Shown here: positions 8,072 to 16,897 of the stretch, in pieces
Layout: each line of letters begins with the position of its first letter
Numbering within the stretch: position 1 is the first letter of the stretch
Assembly (NCBI GenBank): GCA_937975765.1
Contig: CALJUR010000050.1
Span: forward strand, 1 to 28,441
Length of the DNA stretch: 28,441 bases
Source: an uncultured Myxococcales bacterium
GTDB lineage: Bacteria; Myxococcota_A; UBA9042; DTJE01
Direction: 5' to 3'
The notes under the pieces: generated by a model
The model's database searches: none
Told to the model about the DNA's origin: nothing
Seen by the model: only the letters and a program-made list of their open reading frames with translations
Translations under genes and position numbers: made by a program

Positions 8072-8934
8072 ACGGGAAGGTCCTGGTGCTGGGCGCGACC
8101 GGGCTGGTCGGAGGCGGCGTGGCTGCCCGGCTTGCGGGCGCGGGACGGAAGGTCCGCGCGGCCACGCGGCGGCCGGATTCGCATGGCAGCGGGCACGGCG
8201 GCGGGATGGAATGGGTGGAATTCGACCTGGAGCGGCCCGATACGTTCCCGGGAGCCCTGGAGGGGGTGGATCGCGCCTTCCTGATCGCGCGTCCCGGCGA
8301 CGAGCATTCGGACCGCTGGTCCATCCCGCTGATCGACGCCATGAAGGCCCGGGGCGTCCGGCAGGTCTGCAACCTGACCGCGATGGGGACCGAAATGCGT
8401 CCCGACTTCGCGCTGCGGAAGATCGAACTGCACCTGGAGGACTCGGGTCTCCAGTTCACGCACCTTCGCCCCAACTGGTTCATGCAGATGCTGGCCTCGG
8501 GGACGGTGCAGGCCCAGGTCCGCGCGCAGGGAATCTTCGCCCTGCCCGCGGCCGACGCGAAGATTTCCTACATCGACGCCGCGGACATCTCGGAGGTGGC
8601 GGCGAGGGTCCTTTCGACCGACGGGCACGCCGGTCGGGCCTACACGCTGACCGGACCCCAGGCGTTGTCGCACGACGGGATCGCGCGGATCCTCTCGGTC
8701 GCGTCAGGCCGGGAGATCCGGTACGTGCCCCTCGGCGAGGACGCCGCGCGTGCGGCCCTCGGCAGGGCCGGCTTCCCGCCGGAATGGGTGGAGCGGCTGG
8801 TGGTCTTCTACCGCCTGATCCGCGCCGGGTACTGCGAACCGGTGACGCCGGACGTGGAGACCGTCCTGGGCCGCCCCGCCACGCCGCTGGCAGCGTTCGC
8901 CGAGGCCCATGCCGGCGCCTGGAGGACCGCGTGA
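8068..8934 (+). CDS. NmrA-like NAD(P)-binding protein (atypical SDR)
   Basis: This 288-residue cytoplasmic protein opens with the Rossmann dinucleotide motif GATGLVGGGVA (about residues 9-19). It carries features of the NmrA/azoreductase/QorB-like atypical SDR group: ATRRPDS after the second strand, NLTAMGTE, THLRPNWFMQ, SYIDAADISEVAARVL and YTLTGPQALSHDGIA. Members bind NADP(H); some are redox sensors and some are quinone or isoflavone-type reductases, and the sequence does not decide which. It is coupled to the TetR gene by an ATGA overlap and to the methyltransferase by a GTGA overlap. TetR genes next to such reductases often respond to small electrophilic compounds; that role is inference. 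Confidence 0.88.
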   Translation: MNGKVLVLGATGLVGGGVAARLAGAGRKVRAATRRPDSHGSGHGGGMEWVEFDLERPDTFPGALEGVDRAFLIARPGDEHSDRWSIPLIDAMKARGVRQVCNLTAMGTEMRPDFALRKIELHLEDSGLQFTHLRPNWFMQMLASGTVQAQVRAQGIFALPAADAKISYIDAADISEVAARVLSTDGHAGRAYTLTGPQALSHDGIARILSVASGREIRYVPLGEDAARAALGRAGFPPEWVERLVVFYRLIRAGYCEPVTPDVETVLGRPATPLAAFAEAHAGAWRTA

Positions 8935-10088
8935 ACGGCCCGGACCGGCCCGTCCCGTTCTTCGCGACCGCCGCCAGGGGCACCGAGGGGGCGCTTCGCG
9001 ACGAGCTTCGCGAACTGCGCCTGTTCCACGTGCGGGCGGATCGCGGAGGCGTGCACTTCGAGGGGCGATGGGAGGACGGCTGGTACGCCTGCCTGCACTC
9101 CCGGATCGCGGTGCGGATCCTGGCCGAACTGTCCCGGTTCGACGCCCCGGACGGCCAGGCCCTGTACGACGGCGTGCGCGCGGTGGACCTGGACCCGTTC
9201 CTGACGCCTTCGCAGACCCTGGCCGTGTCCGCCTCGTGCCGGTCCGGCGGCCTGACCCACACGGGGTTCATCGCCCAGAAGACGAAGGACGCCGTCGTGG
9301 ACCGGATCCGCGACCGCGTCGGTAGCCGCCCTTCCGTGGACCGCAAGGACCCGGACGTGGCGCTGTTCGTGCACATCGCCCGGGACCGCGCGACGCTGTA
9401 CCTGGACCTTTCCGGCGAGTCGCTGCACCGGCGGGGCTACCGCGCCGCCCACCTGGAGGCGCCGCTGAAGGAGACCCTGGCGGCCGCGGTCCTCCGGCTG
9501 GCGGGCTGGGACCGCGCCACCGCGCTGGTGGACCCGATGTGCGGTTCGGGCACGATCCCGATCGAGGCCGCGCTGTGGGCCCACAACATCGCTCCGGGCC
9601 TGCTGAGGACCCGGTTCGGCTTCGAGCGGTGGGCTTCGCACGACGCGACCTCCCGCGCGCGGATGCGGGATCTCCGCGATGCCGCCCGGGCGGCCCGCCG
9701 GCCGGACGGCCCCGTGATCCTGGGACGGGACATCGCCCCGGGGGCGGTGGACCTGGCGCGATCCAACGCGCTGAAGGCCGGCGTGGTCGTGCGGTTCGAG
9801 GCGGGACCGGTGTCCGCCCTCGCGCCCTTCCCTGCCCCCGAATCCGGCCCGCCGCCGGGCGCCCCCGCCGGATTCGTGATCTGCAACCCTCCCTACGGCG
9901 AGCGCCTGGACGCCGACCCTGCCCTCTACCGCGGCATGGCCGACGCGATGAAGGCGATGCCCGGCCACCGGGTCGCGGTGCTGGCCGGCTCGCGCTCCAT
10001 CGAGGCGGCCTTCCGTCGTCCTCCCGATCGGTGGCAGATCCTGTTCAACGGCGACATCGAGTGCCGGCTCCTGGTCTGGCAGATGTAG
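8931..10088 (+). CDS. THUMP-domain class I SAM-dependent RNA methyltransferase (RlmL N-terminal-like)
   Basis: This is a 385-residue protein. An N-terminal region (about 1-160) begins FFATAARGTEGALRDEL, typical of the ferredoxin-like plus THUMP part of RlmL/YpsC-type enzymes. The catalytic domain (about 165-385) has the SAM-binding motif VDPMCGSGTIPIEAAL and the NPPYGERL motif used to methylate an exocyclic base amine. By family, the likely product is N2-methylguanine in 23S rRNA, near the site made by the RlmL half of E. coli RlmKL; the RlmK half is absent, as in many bacteria. The start is the GTG at 8931, overlapping the previous stop as GTGA. No other start fits the conserved N-terminus. 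Its place in a TetR operon is unusual for an rRNA-modifying enzyme. Confidence 0.9.
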   Translation: MNGPDRPVPFFATAARGTEGALRDELRELRLFHVRADRGGVHFEGRWEDGWYACLHSRIAVRILAELSRFDAPDGQALYDGVRAVDLDPFLTPSQTLAVSASCRSGGLTHTGFIAQKTKDAVVDRIRDRVGSRPSVDRKDPDVALFVHIARDRATLYLDLSGESLHRRGYRAAHLEAPLKETLAAAVLRLAGWDRATALVDPMCGSGTIPIEAALWAHNIAPGLLRTRFGFERWASHDATSRARMRDLRDAARAARRPDGPVILGRDIAPGAVDLARSNALKAGVVVRFEAGPVSALAPFPAPESGPPPGAPAGFVICNPPYGERLDADPALYRGMADAMKAMPGHRVAVLAGSRSIEAAFRRPPDRWQILFNGDIECRLLVWQM

Positions 10089-10165
10089 GCCCTGGCCGGG
10101 TGTTTCCTCCTTTTCTTTCCGGCGCGAAGCCTTATGATTCCCGCGTCCCGGAACGGCGGCGCGCC

Positions 10166-11026
10166 ATGCGAGTGCTGCAGAACACCTGGAAGATCGCGCG
10201 GTTCGACATCCTCACCGCGATCCGTACCCGGCGGGCCCTGGTCGCGCTGCTGATCTACCTCGCCGGCGCCCTGGCCACCGGGGGCGTCCTGGTATGGCTG
10301 GAAACCGAGTTCGGCGACAAGATCCAGATGGCCCGCTCCGCGATCGACGCGGCCGACGCGATGTCCGCCTTCAAGAGCGACGCCCCGAAGGCCTACGAGG
10401 CGCTGGGCCAGCTGACGGGAGGGGACGAGGAGATCGCCCGGCACCTGCTGCACATGCCCCTGGTGCTGCTGGGCTTCTTCTGGACCACCCTGACGTTCCT
10501 GCCGCTGCTGATCACCCTGGTCAGCCACGACATCGTGAACTCCGAGGTGAACCACCGGTCCGCCCGGTACGTGCTGCTGCGCACCTCCCGCCTGTCGCTG
10601 CTGGCGGGGAAGATGGTGTCGCACGGGCTGCTGTTCCTGGCGGTCACGGTCGCCGCCAACGTCGCGCTGTTCGTGTACGCCTGGATCCGGCTGCCCGTCT
10701 TCGACCTGCTGCCCGCGGCCGCGCAACTGCTGCGCTTCTGGCTGCTGACGATTCCCTTCGGCTTCTGCTACATCGCGCTGGCCGCCCTGGTGTCGTCCCT
10801 GGTCGACGGCGCCGGGCTGTCGCTGGCGGTGATGGTGGGCGTCCTGATCGGCCTGGGCATCCTGTCCGGCCAGGAGACCATCGGGTACCTGTCGCCTTCC
10901 GCCTGGAAACTGGGCCTGTGGTCGCCGGGCCTCCTGGCCGTGGCCGGCCATGCCGCCATGTTCGTCCTGTTCGGCGCGGCCTTCCTGGCGGGTGCCTATG
11001 CCCGCCTGCGCGGGAGGGATCTCTGA
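10166..11026 (+). CDS. ABC-2-type transporter permease
   Basis: This 286-residue integral membrane protein has six apparent hydrophobic segments (about 24-44, 92-115, 148-170, 178-205, 210-232 and 248-278) and the N-terminal amphipathic stretch typical of ABC-2 permeases. A soluble loop of about 50 residues follows the first segment. The ATG at 10166 gives the full first helix; no strong ribosome-binding site is seen. The stop overlaps the start of the ATPase gene by one base (TGATG), so the two make one exporter complex in the inner membrane. The substrate is unknown. The next two genes are exported glycosidases, but nothing in the sequence ties the transporter to them. Confidence 0.85.
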   Translation: MRVLQNTWKIARFDILTAIRTRRALVALLIYLAGALATGGVLVWLETEFGDKIQMARSAIDAADAMSAFKSDAPKAYEALGQLTGGDEEIARHLLHMPLVLLGFFWTTLTFLPLLITLVSHDIVNSEVNHRSARYVLLRTSRLSLLAGKMVSHGLLFLAVTVAANVALFVYAWIRLPVFDLLPAAAQLLRFWLLTIPFGFCYIALAALVSSLVDGAGLSLAVMVGVLIGLGILSGQETIGYLSPSAWKLGLWSPGLLAVAGHAAMFVLFGAAFLAGAYARLRGRDL

Positions 11027-11943
11027 TGGACGTCGCCATCCGCACCGAGGGACTGACCAAGAGGTACGCCGGCCGCGCCGTGGTGGACGACCTGTCGTTC
11101 ACGGTCCCGGCCGGATCGATCTTCGGGTTCCTGGGACCGAACGGCGCCGGCAAGACGACCACGTTCGCGATGCTGTGCGGCTTCGTGCGGCCTTCCGCGG
11201 GCTGCGCGACCGTGCTGGGACGCCCGCTGTCCGACCTGCCGCGCGACCGCATGGCCGCCCTGCCGCAGGACGCGCGGTTCCACCCCGAGCGAACCCTGCA
11301 GGACAGCCTGCAGTTCCTGGCCGAACTGCAGGGACTGTCGCCGGAACGTGCAGTCGCCGAGACCGAGCGCGTGCTGGCGGCCGTCGACCTGCTGGAGGCC
11401 CGCGGGGTGCGTGGCCGGGCCCTGTCGCACGGCATGGCCAAGCGTTTCGGGGTCGCGCAGGCGTTCCTGGGGGCGCCCGAAGTGGTGCTGCTGGACGAGC
11501 CGACCGAGGGCCTGGACCCGCGCAACGCCCACACCGTGCGGCAGATGATCCGCGCGATGTCGGGACGCTCGACGGTTCTGGTCAGCAGCCACAACCTGGC
11601 CGAGGTCGAGGACCTGTGCGATCACGCCGCGATCATCGACCACGGGAAACTGGTGGCGCAGTCCTCGCTGGCAGACCTGACGGGCCAGGACCAGCAGGTG
11701 CTGGTGCGGCTGGGACGCGCGGGAAACGACATGGCAGGAGTGCTGCGGGCGCTACCCCGCGTGGGATCGGTCGAGATCGCCGCGAACGGCCTGTCGCTGC
11801 GGCTGACCTTGAGGCCCCGGCCGGGCGAGCCGGTCGAGGACGCGATCAGCGAGGCGCTGGGGGCCTTGCTGGGCTGCGGCGCGACCGTCGGATCGGTCGT
11901 GCGCGGCCGCAGCCTGGAGGAACGCTTCCTGGAACTGACCTGA
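11026..11943 (+). CDS. ABC transporter ATP-binding protein
   Basis: This 305-residue ATPase subunit pairs with the overlapping upstream permease. It has Walker A GPNGAGKTT (residues 37-45), a degenerate signature LSHGMAKR in place of LSGGQ, Walker B VVLLDEPTEGLD (Asp157-Glu158) and the H-loop SSHNLAEVEDL. A C-terminal extension of about 90 residues is common in ABC-2 ATPases. The Q-loop and catalytic Glu are present, so it should hydrolyse ATP. Resemblance is closest to the CcmA/DrrA-like group that drives drug, polysaccharide or enzyme-linked export, but the substrate cannot be read from sequence. Confidence 0.9.
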   Translation: MDVAIRTEGLTKRYAGRAVVDDLSFTVPAGSIFGFLGPNGAGKTTTFAMLCGFVRPSAGCATVLGRPLSDLPRDRMAALPQDARFHPERTLQDSLQFLAELQGLSPERAVAETERVLAAVDLLEARGVRGRALSHGMAKRFGVAQAFLGAPEVVLLDEPTEGLDPRNAHTVRQMIRAMSGRSTVLVSSHNLAEVEDLCDHAAIIDHGKLVAQSSLADLTGQDQQVLVRLGRAGNDMAGVLRALPRVGSVEIAANGLSLRLTLRPRPGEPVEDAISEALGALLGCGATVGSVVRGRSLEERFLELT

Positions 11944-11968
11944 AACCTGCGCAACGGAGATTCGAACG

Positions 11969-13624
11969 ATGACGACCTTGGGCAAGCGGGTCCTGCCCGC
12001 GCTGGCGATTCTGGCACTGGCGTGCGGTTCCTCCGGGGGGACGAAGGACGCGTCCGGGGGCGACCTGCCCGACCAGGCGGACATCCTGGACGCCTCCGAG
12101 GGTCCTTCCCCGGAGGACGGGATCGAGGCGGATCGCCCGGACGACCCTGCGCCCGATGCCGCCCAGGACGCGGCGGACGATCCCTCCGAGGACGCGACCG
12201 ACGCGCAGGCCGAGGCCCTGGACCTTCCGGGCGAGGTTGCGGACGTTCCCGAGGACGCCTCCCTGGGCGACCCCTGGGCCGGCCTGGCCGGGACCGGCAA
12301 CCCGGTCGGCCGCATCGTCGGCGTGGCCAGCCACATGAGCAACGACCCGGGCGAGGACCCCCAGAGGGACTTCGAGTTCGACCAGTACGTGGACTTCGAC
12401 GGGTTCCGGATCCGGCGCGGCATGCGCTGGAACCAGGTCGAGCCGGCCGACGACGACTGGCGCTTCGACCGGGTCGAAACGACCTTCACGCTGGCCCGGG
12501 AGCATGGCGTGTCGGTCCTGCCCCTGCTGGCCTACGGCAACGACTGGGCGCAGGAGGACCCCGACATCTACGGAACCCTGGACGTCGACCTCTACGCCGA
12601 CTACGCCGGCCACATGGCCGCCCAGTTCTGCAACGAGACGAAGGACTTCGAGTTGTGGAACGAACAGAACATCACCCGCTTCTGGCACATCCCGCCGGAC
12701 CCGGCGAAGTACTCCGACCTGGTGATCGCGTCGGCCGCGAAGATCCGGGAGGCCTGCCCCGGCGCCCGCGTGGTCTTCGGCGGGATGGCCTCGTTCGACG
12801 ACGTGGAACTGTTGGACACGTGGGGCTTCCTGCGGCGCGCCCTGGAGGCCCGGCCCGCGGTCTGCGACGCGTTCGACGCCGTGGCGCTGCACCCCTACAC
12901 CTGGTTCCAGTTCGACCCGCCCGAGCACGACGAGGAGATCGCCTACGACACGTTCAAGCGCAGCCAGACGTCGATGACGACCCTGGCCCGGGAGATCCTC
13001 GCGAACGGCGGCTGCGGCGACAAGGCCATCCTGTTCACCGAGGTTGGCTGGCCGACCTACGAACTGACGGAGGCGCAGGTGGCCTCCTATGCCGCTCGCA
13101 GCCTCCTGCTGTCCGCCCGCGACGGCGTGGAGGGCTGGTACTGGTACACCTTCTGGGACGATGCGCCGGAATCCGGCGGCATCCGGCCCCACGAGAACTT
13201 CTTCGGCCTGTGGTCCTATCCCGGCGACGACGATTCCGTGCGGAACCCCAAGCCGGCGTGGTTCTCGGTCAAGGCGGCCGGGGCGTTCCTTCACGACTGC
13301 CGGTTCGCCCGCGACCTGGGTCCGTACCTGGGCCTGCCCAACGACGTGTACGCCCTGGTTTTCCTGAACGACGCCGGCGCCATCCGGATGGCCCTGTGGG
13401 ACGGGCGCGAGGCCCCGGACGTCCGCCTGGACGGCCAGGACGAAGGCGGACCGGACACCACCTTCGAACTGTCGCTGCCGCTGCCGGATTGCGCGACCGC
13501 CTTCTCCCTCTTCGACCAGGATGGGAACGCGATCGTCGGCCCGGCGTTCGGATCGCCGTTGTCGCTGCTGCTGACGCCCCGCGTGCAGTACCTGTCGATC
13601 GACTGCGCCGCCGCGTCGAACTGA
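11969..13624 (+). CDS. Lipoprotein glycoside hydrolase, clan GH-A-like, with acidic linker
   Basis: This 551-residue exported protein has a lipoprotein signal peptide (LPALAILALAC, lipid Cys19; Ala at -3 is not the ideal lipobox). An Asp/Glu/Pro/Ala-rich linker (about 23-98) with almost no basic residues is followed by a (beta/alpha)8-type hydrolase domain (about 100-460). FELWNEQN (Glu232, predicted acid/base) and ILFTEVGWPT (Glu358, predicted nucleophile) have the order and spacing of clan GH-A enzymes such as GH39 or GH5-like families. The C-terminal 90 residues look like a small beta domain. It would be tethered to a membrane by lipid with the linker as spacer. The polysaccharide substrate is unknown. 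It starts at ATG 11969 after ACGGAGA, 25 bases after the ABC ATPase stop, and could be read from the same transcript. Confidence 0.8.
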   Translation: MTTLGKRVLPALAILALACGSSGGTKDASGGDLPDQADILDASEGPSPEDGIEADRPDDPAPDAAQDAADDPSEDATDAQAEALDLPGEVADVPEDASLGDPWAGLAGTGNPVGRIVGVASHMSNDPGEDPQRDFEFDQYVDFDGFRIRRGMRWNQVEPADDDWRFDRVETTFTLAREHGVSVLPLLAYGNDWAQEDPDIYGTLDVDLYADYAGHMAAQFCNETKDFELWNEQNITRFWHIPPDPAKYSDLVIASAAKIREACPGARVVFGGMASFDDVELLDTWGFLRRALEARPAVCDAFDAVALHPYTWFQFDPPEHDEEIAYDTFKRSQTSMTTLAREILANGGCGDKAILFTEVGWPTYELTEAQVASYAARSLLLSARDGVEGWYWYTFWDDAPESGGIRPHENFFGLWSYPGDDDSVRNPKPAWFSVKAAGAFLHDCRFARDLGPYLGLPNDVYALVFLNDAGAIRMALWDGREAPDVRLDGQDEGGPDTTFELSLPLPDCATAFSLFDQDGNAIVGPAFGSPLSLLLTPRVQYLSIDCAAASN

Positions 13625-13691
13625 TCTCCGCACCTTCCGTTCCCGGCCGGCCTCCCGTATCCTGGCGCATGGATTCCCGCGAGGTCCGCTC

Positions 13692-15398
13692 GTGCGCGAC
13701 GCCCCCGGGCAGCCTGCCTTCCCGCCGCGGCGCATTCCCGCCCTGCTGTGCTCGATCGCTTTGGCCGGCTGTGCCGGGGCCCGGGTCGACTCGACGCCGC
13801 CCGAGGTTTCTGCCCCGGACGACCCCGTCCTCTGCAGCGCGGCCGGCCCCGCGAACCCCTCGTGGCACCACCGGGCCGTCGGGTACGAGGTGTTCGTCCG
13901 CTCCTTCCAGGACTCCGACGGCGACGGGATCGGCGACCTGAAGGGCCTGGCGCAGCGGCTGGACTACCTGAACGACGGCGACGACGCGACCGCGGACGAC
14001 CTGGGGATCGACCTCCTGTGGCTGATGCCGATCGCGGCCAGCCCCTCGTACCACGGCTACGACGTCACGGACTACGACCGGGTGAACCCGGCGTACGGCA
14101 CCGACGCGGACCTCCAGGACTTCCTGGTCCGGGCACACGCCCGCGGCATCCGGGTGATCACCGACCTCGTGCTGAACCACTCGTCGGACGCCCACCCATG
14201 GTTCGCCGACGCGAGGAGGTCGCGCGCCTCGGCACACCGCGACTGGTACGTGTGGAGCGACTCGTTCCTGGCCTGGCAGCGACCGTGGGGCGGCGGACCC
14301 GTCTGGATCCCCTTCGGCGATGCCTGGTACTACGCGCTGTTCTGGGGCGGGATGCCGGACCTCAACTGGCAGAACCCGTCGCTGAGGGCGCGGATGCTCG
14401 ACACGGCCCGGGGCTGGCTGGGTCGGGGCCTGGACGGCTTCCGGCTGGACGCGGCGAGGTACCTGGTCGAGGACGGGCCGGGCGCGGGCCAGGCGGACAC
14501 GGCCGGGACCCACGAGGTGCTGAGGGACCTGCGGGCCGCGACCGATGCCGCGCGTCCCGGTAGCCTGCTGGTCGGGGAGATCTGGGAGAAACCGGAGGTC
14601 GTCGCGCCCTACCTGTCCGGGAAGGACGGTCCCGAACTCCAGGCGGCCTTCGACTTCGACCTCGCGCAGGCAGTGAAGGACGGTATCTTGAACGGGGATG
14701 GTGCCGGGGTCCGCGCGGCGCTGTGCAGCCGGCTGCAGGCCTTCCCGCCGGAGGCCGCGACCGGCGTCTTCCTGTCGAACCACGACCAGGCCCGCGTCGC
14801 CACGGTGCTTCAGGATCGGGGCGATGCCGCGCTGCGCCTGGCCGCGACGGTGCTGATGACGGTGCCCGGCACGCCCTGGATCTACTACGGCGAGGAGATC
14901 GGGATGCGCAACGGCCCGACCCCGGACGACATGGACAAGAGACGCCCGATGCAGTGGGACGACGGCCCGAACGCGGGGTTCACCGGCGCCGTCGAGGCGT
15001 GGTGGCCCCCGCAGGACGCGTCGCGGCCATCCACCGTGGCCGGGCAGCGCGACGACCCGGACAGCCTGCTGTCATGGTACCGGCGCCTGGTCCAGATGCG
15101 CCGCGCCCACCCGGCGCTTTCGTCCGGTTCGACGGCCCTGCTGGACCCGGCCGGGATGCCGCCCGGCACGGTCGTCCTGCGACGCCAGGGCGGCGGCGAG
15201 ACCCTCTGGGTGGCGTGGTCGTTCGCCGACAGCCCGGTCCCGTTGACGCTGCCCGCCGCATTCCTGGGCTCGACGACCCGCTTCACCGACCTCCTGGCCG
15301 GTACCTCGCACTCGCGCAGTGCCGTGTCCTCGCCGCTGTCGCTGGGCGTGCTGTCGGCCCGTGGCGCCGCGGTGCTTGCGCCCCAGGAACCCCGCTAG
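13692..15398 (+). CDS. GH13 alpha-amylase-family lipoprotein
   Basis: This 568-residue exported protein has a canonical lipobox (SIALAGC, lipid Cys27). All four GH13 regions are present: DLVLNHSS, GFRLDAARY with nucleophile Asp253, VGEIW with acid/base Glu296, and LSNHDQ with transition-state Asp365. The opening YEVFVRSFQDSDGDGIGDLKG and SPSYHGYDVTDY are typical of the alpha-amylase/oligo-1,6-glucosidase group that acts on alpha-glucans. The metal-binding-like DSDGDGIGD segment is also present. The start is GTG 13692, six bases after GAGGT; the next Met lies far downstream inside the domain. It follows the GH-A-like lipoprotein by 67 bases on the same strand, so the two may form a surface glycan-degrading pair. 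The exact specificity is not determined. Confidence 0.92.
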   Translation: MRDAPGQPAFPPRRIPALLCSIALAGCAGARVDSTPPEVSAPDDPVLCSAAGPANPSWHHRAVGYEVFVRSFQDSDGDGIGDLKGLAQRLDYLNDGDDATADDLGIDLLWLMPIAASPSYHGYDVTDYDRVNPAYGTDADLQDFLVRAHARGIRVITDLVLNHSSDAHPWFADARRSRASAHRDWYVWSDSFLAWQRPWGGGPVWIPFGDAWYYALFWGGMPDLNWQNPSLRARMLDTARGWLGRGLDGFRLDAARYLVEDGPGAGQADTAGTHEVLRDLRAATDAARPGSLLVGEIWEKPEVVAPYLSGKDGPELQAAFDFDLAQAVKDGILNGDGAGVRAALCSRLQAFPPEAATGVFLSNHDQARVATVLQDRGDAALRLAATVLMTVPGTPWIYYGEEIGMRNGPTPDDMDKRRPMQWDDGPNAGFTGAVEAWWPPQDASRPSTVAGQRDDPDSLLSWYRRLVQMRRAHPALSSGSTALLDPAGMPPGTVVLRRQGGGETLWVAWSFADSPVPLTLPAAFLGSTTRFTDLLAGTSHSRSAVSSPLSLGVLSARGAAVLAPQEPR

Positions 15399-15419
15399 CC
15401 GGGGCCTGCCTCGGGGTTC
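15387..15419 (+). terminator. Hairpin region at the end of the amylase gene (possible terminator)
   Basis: CCCCG (15390-15394) and CGGGG (15400-15404) form a five-pair hairpin across the TAG stop. A longer alternative pairs GAACCCC (15387-15393) with GGGGTTC (15413-15419). No T-run follows, so intrinsic termination is uncertain, but the position just upstream of the next promoter fits the end of a transcript. Confidence 0.3.
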
Positions 15420-15457
15420 ATCGACGCCTGTCCCGTGGAATTCCCCGCAACACCCGG

Positions 15458-15487
15458 TTGACTCCGGACCCGTCCCTGCGCGATAAC
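15458..15487 (+). promoter_or_regulatory. Candidate sigma-70 promoter of the transsulfuration operon
   Basis: TTGACT (15458-15463), an 18-base spacer and GATAAC (15482-15487) lie upstream of the cystathionine beta-synthase gene. The predicted start is near 15494, giving a 25-base leader that contains the ribosome-binding site AGGAAG. The arrangement resembles the promoters at 6255 and 7383. Confidence 0.45.
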
Positions 15488-15518
15488 GCCCGGGTCGCTG
15501 CTGACAGGAAGACAGACC

Positions 15519-16895
15519 ATGCGAATCTACGACAACGTCCTGCGGGTGATCGGCCACACTCCCCTGGTCCAGTTGCACCGCATCCCGGATCCGAAGGGCG
15601 CGCGCCTCTTCGGGAAGCTCGAGTACCTGAACCCGGGCGGTTCCACGAAGGACCGCATGGCCCTGCACATCATCGAGTCGGCCGAGAAGGAGGGCCTTCT
15701 GAAGCCCGGCGGGACGATCGTCGAGAACACCTCGGGCAACACCGGCATGGGCCTGGCGCTGATCGCCGCCGTCAAGGGCTACCGGCTGATCGTGACGATG
15801 CCCGACAAGATGAGCCAGGAGAAGATCAACTTCCTGCGCGCGTTCGGGGCCAAGGTCGTCGTGACGCCGACAAACGTGCCGGCCGACCACCCGGACAGCT
15901 ACTACGAGACGGCCAAGCGCATCGCGGCCGAGACCCCGAACAGCTTCTACGTCAACCAGTACCACAACCCGCGGAACATCGACGCCCACTACCGCAGTTC
16001 GGGCCCCGAGATCTGGGACGACACGGACGGCCTGGTGGACGCGGTGGTGATCGGCATGGGCACGGGCGGCACGGTCAGCGGGATCGGTCGCTACCTGAAG
16101 GAACGCCGCCGGGAGATCCAGGTCATCGGCGTGGACCCGATCGGCAGCGTCTACTACAGCCTCTTCAAGACGGGCAAGCCCTGCGACCCGCACGTCTACA
16201 AGGTCGAGGGCATCGGCGAGGACATGATCTGCGGCGCGCTGGACCTGTCGGTGGTGGACGACGTCTTCCAGGTCAACGACCGCGAGTGCTTCCAGATGAC
16301 GCGGCGGCTGGCCCGCGAGGAGGGGCTGTTCTGCGGCGGTTCCTCGGGCGGGGCGGTGCACGTGGCGGCGCGGATCGCGGCCGCGATGCGCCCCGACCAG
16401 GTGGTGGTGGCCTTGCTGCCGGACTCCGGCGACCGCTACACCTCCAAGCTTTACAACGACGAGTGGATGCGGCTGAACGGCTTCCTGGACGAGGCCAGGG
16501 ACGAGCCGACCGTGTCCGACGTCCTGCAGCGCAAGCACCTGGACCTGGCCACGGTCGAGGCGGGCACCCCGCTGTCGATCGTGGTGGACCTCCTGAAGAA
16601 GAACGACATCAGCCAGGCCCCCGTGGTACGCGGCACCGAATGCCTTGGCGTGGTGTCCGAGGGCACGATCCTGTCCCACATCCTGGGCGACCCGCGCCGC
16701 ATCTTCGACCCGGTCGAGACGGTTCGCCTGAAGAAGGCGGTGGTCGTGGACCGCGACGTGCCGCTGGCGCGGGTGAACGACGCCATGCTGGGCGGCGACG
16801 TCGTGCTGGTGCGCTGCGGCGCGGCCCCCCAGCCCGAGGCGCTGTGCGGCATCGTGACCAAGATCGACCTGATCGACTTCTACGCGAAGGTGTAG
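15519..16895 (+). CDS. cbs: Cystathionine beta-synthase with C-terminal CBS-domain pair
   Basis: This 458-residue cytoplasmic PLP enzyme joins homocysteine and serine into cystathionine, the first step of reverse transsulfuration. The catalytic domain (about 1-325) is fold type II, with the PLP lysine Lys44 in NPGGSTKDR, the substrate loop ENTSGNTGMG and the phosphate-binding GMGTGGTVSG. Two CBS motifs follow (about 335-395 and 400-458), the arrangement found in animal and some bacterial enzymes, where the Bateman module can bind an adenosyl ligand. The ATG at 15519 follows AGGAAGACAGACC. The related cysteine synthase family lacks the CBS pair, which favours this call. The gamma-lyase gene begins three bases after its stop, so the two form one operon. 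Confidence 0.92.
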   Translation: MRIYDNVLRVIGHTPLVQLHRIPDPKGARLFGKLEYLNPGGSTKDRMALHIIESAEKEGLLKPGGTIVENTSGNTGMGLALIAAVKGYRLIVTMPDKMSQEKINFLRAFGAKVVVTPTNVPADHPDSYYETAKRIAAETPNSFYVNQYHNPRNIDAHYRSSGPEIWDDTDGLVDAVVIGMGTGGTVSGIGRYLKERRREIQVIGVDPIGSVYYSLFKTGKPCDPHVYKVEGIGEDMICGALDLSVVDDVFQVNDRECFQMTRRLAREEGLFCGGSSGGAVHVAARIAAAMRPDQVVVALLPDSGDRYTSKLYNDEWMRLNGFLDEARDEPTVSDVLQRKHLDLATVEAGTPLSIVVDLLKKNDISQAPVVRGTECLGVVSEGTILSHILGDPRRIFDPVETVRLKKAVVVDRDVPLARVNDAMLGGDVVLVRCGAAPQPEALCGIVTKIDLIDFYAKV

Positions 16896-16897
16896 CC

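Noticed and set aside
10089..10165. Terminator between the methyltransferase and ABC permease genes
   Set aside because: A pyrimidine-rich run is present, but no convincing hairpin precedes it, so it is not called.
14723..16897. Upstream part of a long frame joined to the gamma-lyase gene
   Set aside because: The frame runs out of phase through the amylase and cystathionine beta-synthase genes; only the section from ATG 16898 matches a protein family.
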